Positions 8,317 through 16,911 of a stretch of DNA of 64,000 nucleotides are shown piece by piece (within the stretch, counting starts at the first letter, position 1; the number at the start of each line of letters is the position of its first letter). The notes beneath the pieces were generated by a model. It was given only the letters and a program-made list of their open reading frames with translations. It was not told the origin of the DNA and searched no databases. A program made the translations under genes and the position numbers. The DNA lies in the NCBI RefSeq assembly GCF_008711325.1, contig NZ_VXDB01000010.1, positions 124,001 to 188,000 on the forward strand. The letters are read 5' to 3'. The stretch comes from Roseibium sediminis (GTDB lineage Bacteria > Pseudomonadota > Alphaproteobacteria > Rhizobiales > Stappiaceae).

Positions 8317-9981
8317 ATGGCCGACGTTCTCTTTGCGCCTGCCAACTCGGCACACATTCGCCCCGGGTCGACCGATCCCGACTGGTGGCGCGGGGCCGTC
8401 ATTTACCAGATCTATCCCCGCTCGTTTCAGGACAGCAACGGCGACGGGATCGGTGATCTGCGCGGCATCCTCAACCGGATAGACTACATTTCCGATCTGG
8501 GGGTGGACGGGATCTGGCTCTCGCCGTTCTTCACCTCGCCGATGCATGATTTCGGCTACGACGTTTCGGATTTCGAGAATGTTGACCCGATGTTCGGGAC
8601 GCTCGCCTGTTTCGATGAGCTGATCGAGGCTGCCCACGCGCGCGGCCTGAAAGTGTTGATCGATCTGGTCATCTCCCACTCTTCGGACCAGCACCCGTGG
8701 TTTGTCGAAAGCCGCTCTTCGCGCAACAATTCCAAGGCGGACTGGTATGTTTGGGCAGATTGCAAGCCGGAAGGGTCCCCGCCGAACAACTGGTTGTCAC
8801 TGTTCGGGGGATCGGCCTGGGAATGGGACGCAACGCGCCGCCAGTATTACCTGCACAATTTCCTCGCAAGTCAGCCGGATCTGAATTTCCATAACCCGGA
8901 AGTCCAGGACGCGGTCCTCTCCGCTGCGCGCTTCTGGCTCGATCGCGGCGTCGACGGCTTCCGGCTGGATACAGTGAACTTCTATTTCCACGACCGGGAT
9001 TTGCGGGACAATCCGCCCCACATTGGCGGTGTTGAGCCCACGACGGTGAAGGCGGACAACCCGTATGCGCTTCAGCATCATCTTTACGACAAGTCCCAGC
9101 CGGAAAACCTGAAGTTTCTGGAACGCCTGAGAACGCTGCTCGATGAATATCCGGGCACGACTTCGGTGGGCGAGATCGGAGATGACGGACGATCGATCGA
9201 ACTGACAGCCGCCTATACGGAAGTGGGAAAACGCATCCACATGGCCTACAGCTTCGATCTGCTGACGCCCCATCATTCTGCCTCCTATGTCCGCCATGTC
9301 ATCGAGAACATGGAAAACGGGCTGGGCACGGGATGGCCGTCCTGGGCGCTGTCCAACCATGACGTGACGCGGGTGGTCAGCCGCTGGGGAGCGGATCATG
9401 ATCCGGCAGAGTTTGCACCTCTGGCAACCGCGCTCCTGACTAGCCTTCGCGGCACAGCCTGCATCTATCAGGGTGAAGAGCTTGGCCTTGAAGAGGCGGA
9501 CGTTCCCTATGAGTTGCTACAGGACCCTTACGGATTGCGCTTCTGGCCGAAATTCAAGGGGCGCGACGGTTGCCGCACGCCAATGCCTTGGTCATCCAAA
9601 GCTCCGTCCAGTGGCTTCACCACCGGCAAGCCTTGGCTCCCTGTGGCCGAACCTCATCAGCGCAAGTCTGTCGAGGCACAGGATGGAGTCGCCGGCTCCG
9701 TTCTTGAACTCACCCGCCAACTCCTGAAATGGCGGCGCAGCCAACCAGCCCTGCACAAGGGCAGCATCTCCTTCGTTGACAGCCCGGACGGCACTGTCAT
9801 GTTCCGCAGGCAGCACAAGGGCGAGACACTCCTTTGCGTCTTCAACCTGACGGCAGCACAGGTGGAGGTCGACCTTGGCGGGTTGCCGGTGACCAATGTC
9901 GGTCCGGCGTGCTTCACCTGCGAGCAATCAGGAAACACACTCCGCCTCGGAGGACTTCAGGCCTTTTTCGGCAGTGTCTAG
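8317..9981 (+). CDS. aglA: GH13 alpha-glucosidase
   Basis: 554-residue cytoplasmic glycoside hydrolase family 13 enzyme that splits terminal alpha-glucosidic bonds of maltose, isomaltose, sucrose or trehalose-like sugars. The N-terminus has the family's WWRGAVIYQIYPRSFQDSNGDGIGDL opening. The nucleophile Asp218 lies in GFRLDTVNF, the acid/base Glu286 in VGEIGDDG, and the transition-state Asp349 in SNHDVTR. The length matches alpha-glucosidase/oligo-1,6-glucosidase. Start ATG 8317 is preceded by GAGG; an in-frame GTG at 8275 is less likely since it lies immediately beside the LacI-type palindrome. It stands alone, without the aglEFGK transporter genes usually near it. The gene symbol follows this rhizobial usage and is tentative. 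Confidence 0.9.
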   Translation: MADVLFAPANSAHIRPGSTDPDWWRGAVIYQIYPRSFQDSNGDGIGDLRGILNRIDYISDLGVDGIWLSPFFTSPMHDFGYDVSDFENVDPMFGTLACFDELIEAAHARGLKVLIDLVISHSSDQHPWFVESRSSRNNSKADWYVWADCKPEGSPPNNWLSLFGGSAWEWDATRRQYYLHNFLASQPDLNFHNPEVQDAVLSAARFWLDRGVDGFRLDTVNFYFHDRDLRDNPPHIGGVEPTTVKADNPYALQHHLYDKSQPENLKFLERLRTLLDEYPGTTSVGEIGDDGRSIELTAAYTEVGKRIHMAYSFDLLTPHHSASYVRHVIENMENGLGTGWPSWALSNHDVTRVVSRWGADHDPAEFAPLATALLTSLRGTACIYQGEELGLEEADVPYELLQDPYGLRFWPKFKGRDGCRTPMPWSSKAPSSGFTTGKPWLPVAEPHQRKSVEAQDGVAGSVLELTRQLLKWRRSQPALHKGSISFVDSPDGTVMFRRQHKGETLLCVFNLTAAQVEVDLGGLPVTNVGPACFTCEQSGNTLRLGGLQAFFGSV

Positions 9982-10009
9982 CCTGAGGCACAAACGGAAA
10001 TGCTTTTCA

Positions 10010-10069
10010 GACGGGGCAGTTCGGACTAGACAGAAGCCTGCTTAATTCTTGCGTCCCCACTGCCCCGTC
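10010..10069. repeat. Inverted repeat between alpha-glucosidase and glycosyltransferase
   Basis: GACGGGGCAGT at 10010-10020 and its exact complement ACTGCCCCGTC at 10059-10069, separated by 38 bases. In RNA it could form a stem ending just before the downstream glycosyltransferase start at 10087. No T-run follows, so it is not a standard terminator. Confidence 0.5.
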
Positions 10070-10086
10070 GAGCCTTGGCCACCGTC

Positions 10087-10872
10087 ATGTCAGATCGCCT
10101 GCCTCTTTCCGCCTTCATTATTGCCAAAGACGAAGCGGATCGTATTGGCCGAGCGATAGCAAGCGTTGTCGACTGGGTGGACGAAGTCATCGTCATCGAT
10201 AGCGGCTCTTCTGATGATACGGTTCGGGTTGCCGAAAATCTCGGCGCTCGCGTTGTTCACAATGCGTGGCCCGGCTACGGGCCACAGAAGCGGTTCGGCG
10301 AAGACCAGTGTCGCAACGACTGGCTCTTGAACCTCGATGCAGATGAGGAAATCACTCCGGACCTGAGAAGCGAAATCGAAACCCTGTTTCGCTCAGACCG
10401 CCATCTTGATGCTGACAGCTGGCGCATCATGATTCGGGATGTGTTTGCCCATGAAAGCGAACCTGCCCCATGGGCCTATGGGTATCACCAGATCCGCCTG
10501 TATGATCGCCGCCAGGGCCGCTTTTCTGAGTCCTCGGTCCATGACACGGTCCGCCCGCTTGAAGGTACGACGACCAAAAACCTGAACGGCATCATGGGCC
10601 ATCGGTCAATCCGGTCACTGGACTTTCAGGTCGGCAAATACAATCGCTATTCAAACATGCAGGTGGAGGACATGCGCACGCGCGGGCGCTCTCTTCCGCG
10701 CTGGCGGTTGCTGACCGAGTTTCCGGTCTCGTTCCTGAAAGGCTATTTCGCCCGGCAATATTGGCGATATGGCTGGTGGGGCCTGATCCTGAGCATGAAC
10801 TATGCTCACGGACGTTTCCTGCGGGTCGCAAAGGCCTATGAAGCCGAGCTTCTGAGCGCGACCTCGAAATAA
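10087..10872 (+). CDS. Family 2 glycosyltransferase (WaaE/KdtX type)
   Basis: 261-residue cytoplasmic-face glycosyltransferase. The N-terminus LSAFIIAKDEADRIGRAIASV, the DEVIVIDSGSSDDTV segment (nucleotide-binding Asp) and LLNLDADEEITPDL (the DxD-like metal site) are characteristic of GT2 enzymes. The overall form resembles the lipopolysaccharide core beta-1,4-glucosyltransferase group (WaaE/KdtX). The C-terminal half contains a positively charged segment and a likely membrane-associated helix around FLKGYFARQYWRYGWWGL. Start chosen at ATG 10087; a TTG at 10075 is possible. It probably adds a sugar to lipopolysaccharide or another envelope glycan. It is convergent with the response-regulator gene ending at 10904. 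Confidence 0.85.
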   Translation: MSDRLPLSAFIIAKDEADRIGRAIASVVDWVDEVIVIDSGSSDDTVRVAENLGARVVHNAWPGYGPQKRFGEDQCRNDWLLNLDADEEITPDLRSEIETLFRSDRHLDADSWRIMIRDVFAHESEPAPWAYGYHQIRLYDRRQGRFSESSVHDTVRPLEGTTTKNLNGIMGHRSIRSLDFQVGKYNRYSNMQVEDMRTRGRSLPRWRLLTEFPVSFLKGYFARQYWRYGWWGLILSMNYAHGRFLRVAKAYEAELLSATSK

Positions 10873-10903
10873 ACTTTCAAAGACAGAACTCACGCTCGGC
10901 TTG

Positions 10904-12097
10904 TCAAACCGCTGTCGCCATTCGGTCCTCGGATACTTCCGGCCTGTGAACGCGGATAGGCTGGCGGACACCGGCGAGCCGGTTGTACTGATCCAGACGA
11001 CGAATGGTGGTTTCGGTCAGCTCGTGGCCTCGGGACAGGACAAGCTCCTGCGATGTTTCCGTGAGGATATCGTCCACCAGTACGTCGCCGACCCGAAGGT
11101 TGCGGACATAGCAGAGTGTGATTTCCTTGCCCGACATATCCAGGCCACCGTCAAGCAGCACTTTCTTCGCCAAACGCAGTAGATCGGGGTCATAAGCCTT
11201 GGACCGGATCATCAACGCTTCGAAGGCTGGGGTATCAACACCACCATCCGGACTCGCCATCCACAAGTCGGTCAGGATCTTGAGAATTCGCGCATTGAGC
11301 GGAATGTCCGAACCAATTGGGCCTTCCTTTGGAAACCCCGAACCGTCGAAGCCGCGACCGGAGAGATAAAGAACCTCAGCCACCTTCTCCAGCTGCGGGA
11401 TGTTTTTCAGCAGGTCGCGCGTCTGGCGCGGAGCGTCGGCAAGAACTTCGCGCTGTTGATCGGTCAAAGGCTTGGCAGCCCGATATCTTGAGAGAATTTC
11501 CTTAGGCAGCAGCGCTTCCCCAAGCGGAGACAACATCACTGCCATCTCCAGTTCCCAGGTTTTCCGGATACCCATTGCCTTGGCAAGTTTGAGCGCATTT
11601 TGACGAATGGGTGCTGTCCTGCGAAAGGCATCGGCGTGGAACTGCGACAACATATCGATCAACAGCTTCACCGAACCGGCCAGCGTGCGCTCCAGATTAT
11701 TCCGGTCATGAACCAGTCGTTTGTGATAGGAAAGCGCGGATTCCATCGCATTGAGGATCGCGTCATCGCTATATGGAGCCACGAGCACACTATAGGCATG
11801 ACCGGTGTTCAACGCCTTACGGAAGAAGTCGGTTGATTCCTCCTCGGTCAGAATGATGCGTGCAGAATAGGGAGCCACGACATCAACTGCCTTGGAAAAA
11901 CTGATACTGTCCGTGGGTCCAAGTTCGGCGCCACAGACCACAATTGCCGGAGTACCATGGGTTTTGAGCCAGCTGAGTGCCTTTTCCGCGTCCCTGAAGT
12001 TGACAAGATCATACTTGTCCCTCAAGAGGCGTTTAAACTTCCCATGGGTCCTCGATTGTCCGTCGACCAGAACCACTTTTTCAAGAGCGTTCGCCAT
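10904..12097 (-). CDS. Response regulator with degenerate HD-GYP domain
   Basis: 397-residue protein with an N-terminal receiver-like domain (residues about 6-125, VVLVDGQSRTHGKFKRLL, with only one of the usual acidic pair) and a C-terminal HD-GYP-like domain of the RpfG type. Active HD-GYP enzymes break down cyclic di-GMP using an HD pair (LLHDIGK). Here the same position reads MLSPLGE, so the metal-binding His and Asp are gone. The GYP segment is YLSGRGFDGSGFPKEG, where the HHE/GYP residues are mostly lost. It therefore probably senses or binds a ligand rather than hydrolysing it. Start ATG 12097 follows CCGGAGG. Partners are not visible next to it. Confidence 0.8.
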   Translation of the reverse strand: MANALEKVVLVDGQSRTHGKFKRLLRDKYDLVNFRDAEKALSWLKTHGTPAIVVCGAELGPTDSISFSKAVDVVAPYSARIILTEEESTDFFRKALNTGHAYSVLVAPYSDDAILNAMESALSYHKRLVHDRNNLERTLAGSVKLLIDMLSQFHADAFRRTAPIRQNALKLAKAMGIRKTWELEMAVMLSPLGEALLPKEILSRYRAAKPLTDQQREVLADAPRQTRDLLKNIPQLEKVAEVLYLSGRGFDGSGFPKEGPIGSDIPLNARILKILTDLWMASPDGGVDTPAFEALMIRSKAYDPDLLRLAKKVLLDGGLDMSGKEITLCYVRNLRVGDVLVDDILTETSQELVLSRGHELTETTIRRLDQYNRLAGVRQPIRVHRPEVSEDRMATAV

Positions 12098-12312
12098 TCC
12101 TGCCCTCCGGGGAGATGGTGCTAATGCGAACCACCAAATGCAACTTTGTTTCTACAATCAAGAACTATATACAACCAGAATCAGCAAACACTCCGTTAAA
12201 AAACTTATTCTTTATGCATTCTCCGTCTCTTTATTTCAAATAACCCTTCGTAAATCGTATTTATTACAATCCGATTCACTATTTCCGCATCACAATCATC
12301 GGGAGAACTACC

Positions 12313-13551
12313 ATGGATGGTAAAACAACCGATGTATTGGTTATTGGCGCTGGCGCGGCTGGTCTTTATGCAGCAGACCTCCTGTCTCGCCATGGTCTAA
12401 CCGTTGAAATAGCGGAACAAATGCGCGCACCTGCCAGAAAATTCCTGCTGGCGGGCCGGGGCGGGCTGAACATAACCCACAGCGAAGCGCTGCCCGAGTT
12501 CGTTGACCGCTACCGGGAGGCAAAAACCTTTCTGGAGCCGCTCGTTCAGTCGTTTTCGCCACAAACCTTACGTCAGTGGTGCCAAGAGCTGGGCAGCGAA
12601 ACCTTTGTGGGATCAAGCGGGCGTGTTTTTCCAACAGCCATGAAAGCTTCCCCGCTCCTTCGCGCCCTCATGCAACGTCTCGACAAACACGGCGTTCGTC
12701 TTCACTCGCTTCATCGGTGGAGCGGCATTGATGCAAATGGTGGTTTTCAGTTTACGCGCCCTGATGGCACGAATGTCACCCTCAAGGCACGCGCGGTCGT
12801 ACTGGCCCTTGGCGGTGCCTCGTGGCCCAGACTTGGGTCAGACGGATCCTGGCAGGATATACTGAAAGCTCGCAGTATCGGCATGGCTCCGTTCCGACCG
12901 GCAAATTGCGGGTTTCACGCCTGCTGGTCCGACATCCTGAAAGAGAGTGTGGCGGGCGTGCCCTTGAAGCGAATCGCCCTTCGTCTGGACGACAAGACCG
13001 TACAAGGCGAGGCACTGATATCGAAATCCGGCCTCGAAGGCGGTGCAATCTATGCCTTGTCTGCCGAAATTCGGGACCGAATCGAGCTGGATGGCAGCGC
13101 GACCATTTCTCTGGACCTGAAACCCGACCTGACTGTCGACGCCGTTGAAAAGCGGCTGCTCAAGCCAAGAGGCAAGCAATCTGCATCCAGCTGGCTTCGC
13201 AAGACTGTCGGGCTCGACAAGGCGGCACAGTCGCTGCTGCGGGAATCAGGCCCCTTGCCGCAACAGCCCTCCCATCTGGCCAAACTGATCAAGGGCTGCC
13301 CGGTCAAACTGACCGCACCCTATTCCATCGACCGGGCGATATCCTCTGCCGGGGGAATTCATCTCGACGAGGTGAACGAGGATCTGATGCTGAAAAAATT
13401 GCCGAACGTCTATGCGGTTGGCGAAATGCTGGATTGGGAAGCGCCGACCGGCGGATATCTGCTGCAGGCTTGTTTTTCCATGGCCCATCACGCGGCCAGC
13501 AACATCATTCGAACCTTGCAGGACGGCCACGAAACCGGAGTTCGCACATGA
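12313..13551 (+). CDS. HI0933-family FAD/NAD(P)-binding flavoprotein
   Basis: 412-residue flavoprotein of the HI0933/BaiN family. It begins with the dinucleotide-binding motif DVLVIGAGAAGLYAADLLSRHG, then the family hallmark ARKFLLAGRGGLNITHSEALPEF, and ends with SAGGIHLDEVNEDLMLKKLPNVYAVGEMLDWEAPTGGYLLQACFSMAHHAA. These proteins bind FAD and some catalyse reduction of steroid or bile-acid double bonds; most members are uncharacterised. A GGGAGAA ribosome site precedes ATG 12313. The stop overlaps the start of the DUF188 gene by four bases, so they are co-translated. A second family member lies at 30567-31745. Confidence 0.85.
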   Translation: MDGKTTDVLVIGAGAAGLYAADLLSRHGLTVEIAEQMRAPARKFLLAGRGGLNITHSEALPEFVDRYREAKTFLEPLVQSFSPQTLRQWCQELGSETFVGSSGRVFPTAMKASPLLRALMQRLDKHGVRLHSLHRWSGIDANGGFQFTRPDGTNVTLKARAVVLALGGASWPRLGSDGSWQDILKARSIGMAPFRPANCGFHACWSDILKESVAGVPLKRIALRLDDKTVQGEALISKSGLEGGAIYALSAEIRDRIELDGSATISLDLKPDLTVDAVEKRLLKPRGKQSASSWLRKTVGLDKAAQSLLRESGPLPQQPSHLAKLIKGCPVKLTAPYSIDRAISSAGGIHLDEVNEDLMLKKLPNVYAVGEMLDWEAPTGGYLLQACFSMAHHAASNIIRTLQDGHETGVRT

Positions 13552-14012
13552 CCAAGCTTTATGTAGATGCCGATGCCTGTCCGGTGAAGGATGAAGCCTT
13601 GAAGGTGGGCGAGCGTCACAAGGTGCCGGTCATATATGTCAGCAACGCATGGATGCGCCTGCCGGACAGCCCTTATTGCGAGCGAAAGATCGTGCCGGAA
13701 GGACTGGACGAGGCTGACAACTGGATTGCCGACAACGCAACAAAAGGGGATGTGGTGGTAACCGCCGACGTTCCCCTCGCCTCACGCTGCGTCGATGCAG
13801 GAGCCTTGGTGCTCGCTCCAAATGGCAAACCCTTTCGCGAGGATGCCATGGGGATGCGCCTTGCCATGCGGGATCTGTCGACCCACCTTCGCGAGGCCGG
13901 TGCGATTCGGGAAGGTGGACCTTCCTTCACGAAAGCAGATCGCTCCCGGTTTTTGAACCAGCTTGAAACGACCATGCGGGCGGCAAAGCGGGTTGCCGAG
14001 GGCAGCTCCTAG
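13548..14012 (+). CDS. YaiI/YqxD family (DUF188) protein
   Basis: 154-residue member of the DUF188/YaiI family, a small PIN-like fold. The conserved opening MTKLYVDADACPVKDEALKV, the later DVVVTADVPLASRC, and GAIREGGPSFTKADRSRFLN identify it. The family is found across bacteria and its function is not established; acidic residues (Asp7, Asp9, Asp in TADVPLA) suggest a metal-dependent nuclease-like site. The start ATG 13548 overlaps the stop of the upstream flavoprotein gene (ATGA), which fixes both the start and the operon. Confidence 0.88.
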   Translation: MTKLYVDADACPVKDEALKVGERHKVPVIYVSNAWMRLPDSPYCERKIVPEGLDEADNWIADNATKGDVVVTADVPLASRCVDAGALVLAPNGKPFREDAMGMRLAMRDLSTHLREAGAIREGGPSFTKADRSRFLNQLETTMRAAKRVAEGSS

Positions 14013-14244
14013 GGCACTTCCTGCTCAAAACCCCAAAAAGGCGCTTGCCGTAGACCGGCACCACTCCTACGTATTGTGTGTTGGTCACAGACCGACCGGG
14101 ACACGAACTAGACTTGGCAAAGATTGACTTCGGCGGCTTCATCGCTGCTTTGAAATACCAAACTTTCCGTTTCTAAAGACTGCTCGACTTTGCGCGTCTC
14201 CCAACATGGGACGCCGCGCGCCCTCAATACGGAAAGGTATCTCC

Positions 14245-14457
14245 ATGCGCGAGACCGGCACTATCAAGTTCTTCAACCATGACCGCGGCTTCGGTTTCAT
14301 CACTCCGGACAATGGCGGCAAGGACGTGTTCGTCCATATCACTGCATTTGAGCAGGCTGGAATGGCGGCACCGGAAGAAGGTGCAAAAATCAGTTTTGTC
14401 GCTGAAGATGATCGCCGTGGACGCGGCAAGCAGGCTGCACAGCTGGAAGCCGTCTGA
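14245..14457 (+). CDS. Cold-shock-domain RNA chaperone (CspA family)
   Basis: 70-residue single-domain cold-shock protein. Both RNA-binding motifs are present: RGFGFITP (RNP1) and DVFVHI (RNP2), within the usual TGTIKFFNHDRGFGFI opening. Such proteins bind single-stranded nucleic acid and melt RNA structure. The start ATG 14245 is preceded by GGAAAGG; the 200 bp upstream contains a GC-rich near-inverted repeat around 14193-14213, as often found in cold-shock gene leaders. An intrinsic terminator follows at 14490. Confidence 0.92.
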   Translation: MRETGTIKFFNHDRGFGFITPDNGGKDVFVHITAFEQAGMAAPEEGAKISFVAEDDRRGRGKQAAQLEAV

Positions 14458-14489
14458 TTGGCAGCTTGACCTACGCCTGATATTCAAAA

Positions 14490-14516
14490 CGCCGGAGCCC
14501 GTCTCCGGCGTTTTTC
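14490..14516 (+). terminator. Terminator of the cold-shock gene
   Basis: CGCCGGAG / CTCCGGCG stem with a five-base loop followed by TTTTTC, about 30 bp after the cold-shock stop codon. The RpiR gene ends on the opposite strand at 14520, so it separates two converging units. Confidence 0.85.
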
Positions 14517-14519
14517 TTT

Positions 14520-15389
14520 CTAAAGATCGTAATCCTGCCCCTCAATGTCCGGGCGGGTGGTCCGATTTGATCGCAAATCCTCAAGCACCTGCATGCGCGC
14601 CCGGCTTCGCTCCGGATTAAACCGGGTCACCCGGGCAATGAGCACTTCTGCGATGGCCATCAGGGCGAGGGACGAGTCCCATGCCGTGTTGACAGCCACG
14701 CGGGCCGGCAGAACATAGCTGGCCGTCCGCGCAATGGGCGACACCCAGCTGTCGGTGATGAGCGCAAGGGTTGCCCCACGTTCGGCCGCGGCATCGGCGA
14801 AGTTGATGAGCTCTGTCTGATACCGGCGAATGTCAAACACAAGCACGGCATCCTTCGGCCCGATACTCACCAGCAGATCCTGCCAGTTCGCCTGTTGGCC
14901 GCTGACATGATGGACATTGGACCGAACGATCCGCAAATGCGCTGCCATGTAGCGCGCCAGGCTGTCGGTGAAGCGCCCGCCGATCAGGTAGAGATTCTTG
15001 CGGTCATCGGCGAGTAGTTTCGTCAGCCCCTCCAACTCACCTTTGGGCAAATGAGCAAAGGTCTCGCGCACATTGTCCACCAAGGCACTGACCAACGGAT
15101 CGCCAACGTCGGAATCGGCAAGCTGCGAACTTCGTGCCAACGGCGAATTCAACTGGCTTTCCAGCTCCTTTCGCAGCCGGTCCTGAAAGTCCGAAAAGCT
15201 CGGAAACCCAAGCCGCGCAACGAAGCGCAGGATTGACGGCGAACTGACATTTGCCGCCTGCGCGAACTGCGCCACTGTCCCCAGTCCGAGCATCGGATAG
15301 TTGGCCAGCAAGGCATGAGCTGCCTTGCGCTCAGTCGCAGTAAATTCGTCGAGTCGATCCCGAATGTCTTCCACAAGGGGACGATCCAT
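14520..15389 (-). CDS. RpiR-family transcriptional regulator
   Basis: 289-residue regulator. The N-terminal winged-helix RpiR domain (FTATERKAAHALLANYP, then FAQAANVSSPSILRFVARLGFPSFSDFQ) is followed by a C-terminal SIS sugar-phosphate-type binding domain (LIGGRFTDSLARYMAAHL; KDAVLVFDIRRYQTELINFA). Start chosen at ATG 15389, where GGAGG lies eight bases upstream; a GTG three codons earlier abuts that ribosome site. It is divergently transcribed from the catabolic operon beginning at 15537, and a perfect palindrome lies between them, so it probably controls that operon in response to a substrate or intermediate. Confidence 0.88.
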   Translation of the reverse strand: MDRPLVEDIRDRLDEFTATERKAAHALLANYPMLGLGTVAQFAQAANVSSPSILRFVARLGFPSFSDFQDRLRKELESQLNSPLARSSQLADSDVGDPLVSALVDNVRETFAHLPKGELEGLTKLLADDRKNLYLIGGRFTDSLARYMAAHLRIVRSNVHHVSGQQANWQDLLVSIGPKDAVLVFDIRRYQTELINFADAAAERGATLALITDSWVSPIARTASYVLPARVAVNTAWDSSLALMAIAEVLIARVTRFNPERSRARMQVLEDLRSNRTTRPDIEGQDYDL

Positions 15390-15449
15390 CACTGCCACCT
15401 CCAGATTTTTATCACCGGCAACTTTCCCGTTGACACTGACGAAAAGCGC

Positions 15450-15463
15450 GTATCAAATGATAC
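15450..15463. promoter_or_regulatory. Palindromic operator candidate for the RpiR regulator
   Basis: GTATCA-AA-TGATAC is a perfect dyad in the 147-bp gap between the divergent regulator and catabolic operon. A TTGACA hexamer (15430-15435) lies just before it on the operon strand. Binding here could block or activate the operon promoter. Confidence 0.5.
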
Positions 15464-15536
15464 AGAAAATAATTCAGAACGCAATTTTGTAACAAATAGA
15501 ACAGACATTTTGCGTTGGAATACGAAGGGCTTGGGA

Positions 15537-16322
15537 ATGGAAATCCGTGCGACATCACGCACAGACTTGCCAGCGGTCAATGTTTTCAACCGTTCAGGCA
15601 GCAGCAGCATCGTTCTGGTGTGTGACCACGCCAGCAATCGCATGCCGCTCCCCTATGACCAGTCCCTCGGGATTTCCGAAGCCGACAAATTCGCCCATAT
15701 CGCATGGGATCCCGGCGCGCTTGGCGTCAGTCTTGAGCTCTCCCGCTTGCTGGACGCCCCGCTCGTTGCCTCGACTGTCTCCCGGCTGATCATCGATTGC
15801 AATCGCGATGAGGCGGCTGTCGATCTCATCCCGGAAATCAGCGAGACAACCGTTATTCCCGGAAACGCGAACCTCTCGGACATAGAACGTCAAAAGCGCA
15901 TTACGCTCTCCCATCGTCCGTTTCATCAGGCCATCGAGGAGGTACTCGACGAACGGGCGGCCAAGGGACAGCCGACTGCGGTTATTTCGGTTCACAGCTT
16001 CACCCCTGTCTACAAGGGGCAACAACGCCCGTGGGAGATCGGATTGATCTGCGGCAACGACCGGAGCCTGATCGACCCTGTCATAGACGACCTCAAGAGC
16101 CGGACGCAGTTTCAAGTCGGGGACAATGAGCCTTATTCGCCAAGGGACGGCGTCTACTACACGCTGAGCCGTCATGGCGAAAAGCGCGGCCTGCGCTCCT
16201 TGATGATCGAGATCCGCAACGACGAGATATCCACGCCCGAGATGGAAAACCGCTGGGGTGCCCTTCTCGCGCCCGTGCTGGAAAAGGCCGTCCTGTCGCA
16301 GAATGGGAGACAGCATGCCTAG
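15537..16322 (+). CDS. N-formylglutamate amidohydrolase-family hydrolase
   Basis: 261-residue zinc-dependent hydrolase of the N-formylglutamate amidohydrolase family. Conserved blocks include VLVCDHASNRMPLP near residue 30, HIAWDPGALGVSLELS, STVSRLIIDCNRDE, and AVISVHSFTPVYKGQQRPWEIGL; the His and Asp/Glu in these bind zinc. The classical enzyme splits N-formylglutamate in histidine breakdown, but no hut genes lie here. As the first gene of an operon with a glutamine-synthetase-like ligase, it could instead remove a glutamyl group from an amide intermediate; that is inference. It overlaps the next gene by eight bases. Confidence 0.85.
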   Translation: MEIRATSRTDLPAVNVFNRSGSSSIVLVCDHASNRMPLPYDQSLGISEADKFAHIAWDPGALGVSLELSRLLDAPLVASTVSRLIIDCNRDEAAVDLIPEISETTVIPGNANLSDIERQKRITLSHRPFHQAIEEVLDERAAKGQPTAVISVHSFTPVYKGQQRPWEIGLICGNDRSLIDPVIDDLKSRTQFQVGDNEPYSPRDGVYYTLSRHGEKRGLRSLMIEIRNDEISTPEMENRWGALLAPVLEKAVLSQNGRQHA

Positions 16323-16911
16323 ACTGTTCCGCTGGTATGTTCACGGCGTTGACCGCTTCAACCGCACTCTTGGCCGGATCATCATGTATGGCGTGTTCGT
16401 CATGGCAGCGATCCTGTTGTGGTCCTCGATCTCGAAGACCTTTTTCAACCCTTCGCTGTGGACGCTGGAAGTCGCCCAGTTTGCCATGGTGACCTACTAC
16501 ATTCTGGGTGGCCCCTATTCCATGCAGCTCGGCTCGAACGTGCGCATGGACCTGTTCTATGCGGAATGGTCGCCGAAGAAGAAGGCGTGGTTCGATGCTT
16601 TCACGGTGCTTTTGCTGCTCTTCTATCTCGGCGTCCTTCTTTATGGCGGCCTGACGTCGACCGCCTATTCGCTGGGCTTTTTTGGCTCAAACGCCTTTGA
16701 ATTTTACCACAAGCTGTTCGTGGCCTTCTTTACCGGCGGGCCAGATGCGGCCAGCGAGGTGTTTGGCTACATCGAGCGCAGCCCGACAGCATGGCGACCG
16801 GTGCTCTGGCCGATCAAGGTCGTCATGTGCCTCGGCTTCTTTCTCATGCTCCTGCAAAGCATTTCCGAACTCATCAAGGACATTGCGACCATCCGTGGAG
16901 AAGAAATCTGA
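16315..16911 (+). CDS. dctQ: TRAP transporter small membrane subunit (DctQ)
   Basis: 198-residue membrane protein with four predicted transmembrane helices (residues about 24-44, 58-76, 98-118, 165-185), the form of TRAP DctQ subunits. These pair with DctM to import a periplasmic-binding-protein-delivered substrate, driven by a sodium or proton gradient. The start ATG 16315 has GGGAGA upstream and overlaps the end of the hydrolase gene. It is somewhat longer than the usual 160-180 residues because of an extended third loop. The stop overlaps the dctM start (TGATG). Confidence 0.9.
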   Translation: MPRLFRWYVHGVDRFNRTLGRIIMYGVFVMAAILLWSSISKTFFNPSLWTLEVAQFAMVTYYILGGPYSMQLGSNVRMDLFYAEWSPKKKAWFDAFTVLLLLFYLGVLLYGGLTSTAYSLGFFGSNAFEFYHKLFVAFFTGGPDAASEVFGYIERSPTAWRPVLWPIKVVMCLGFFLMLLQSISELIKDIATIRGEEI

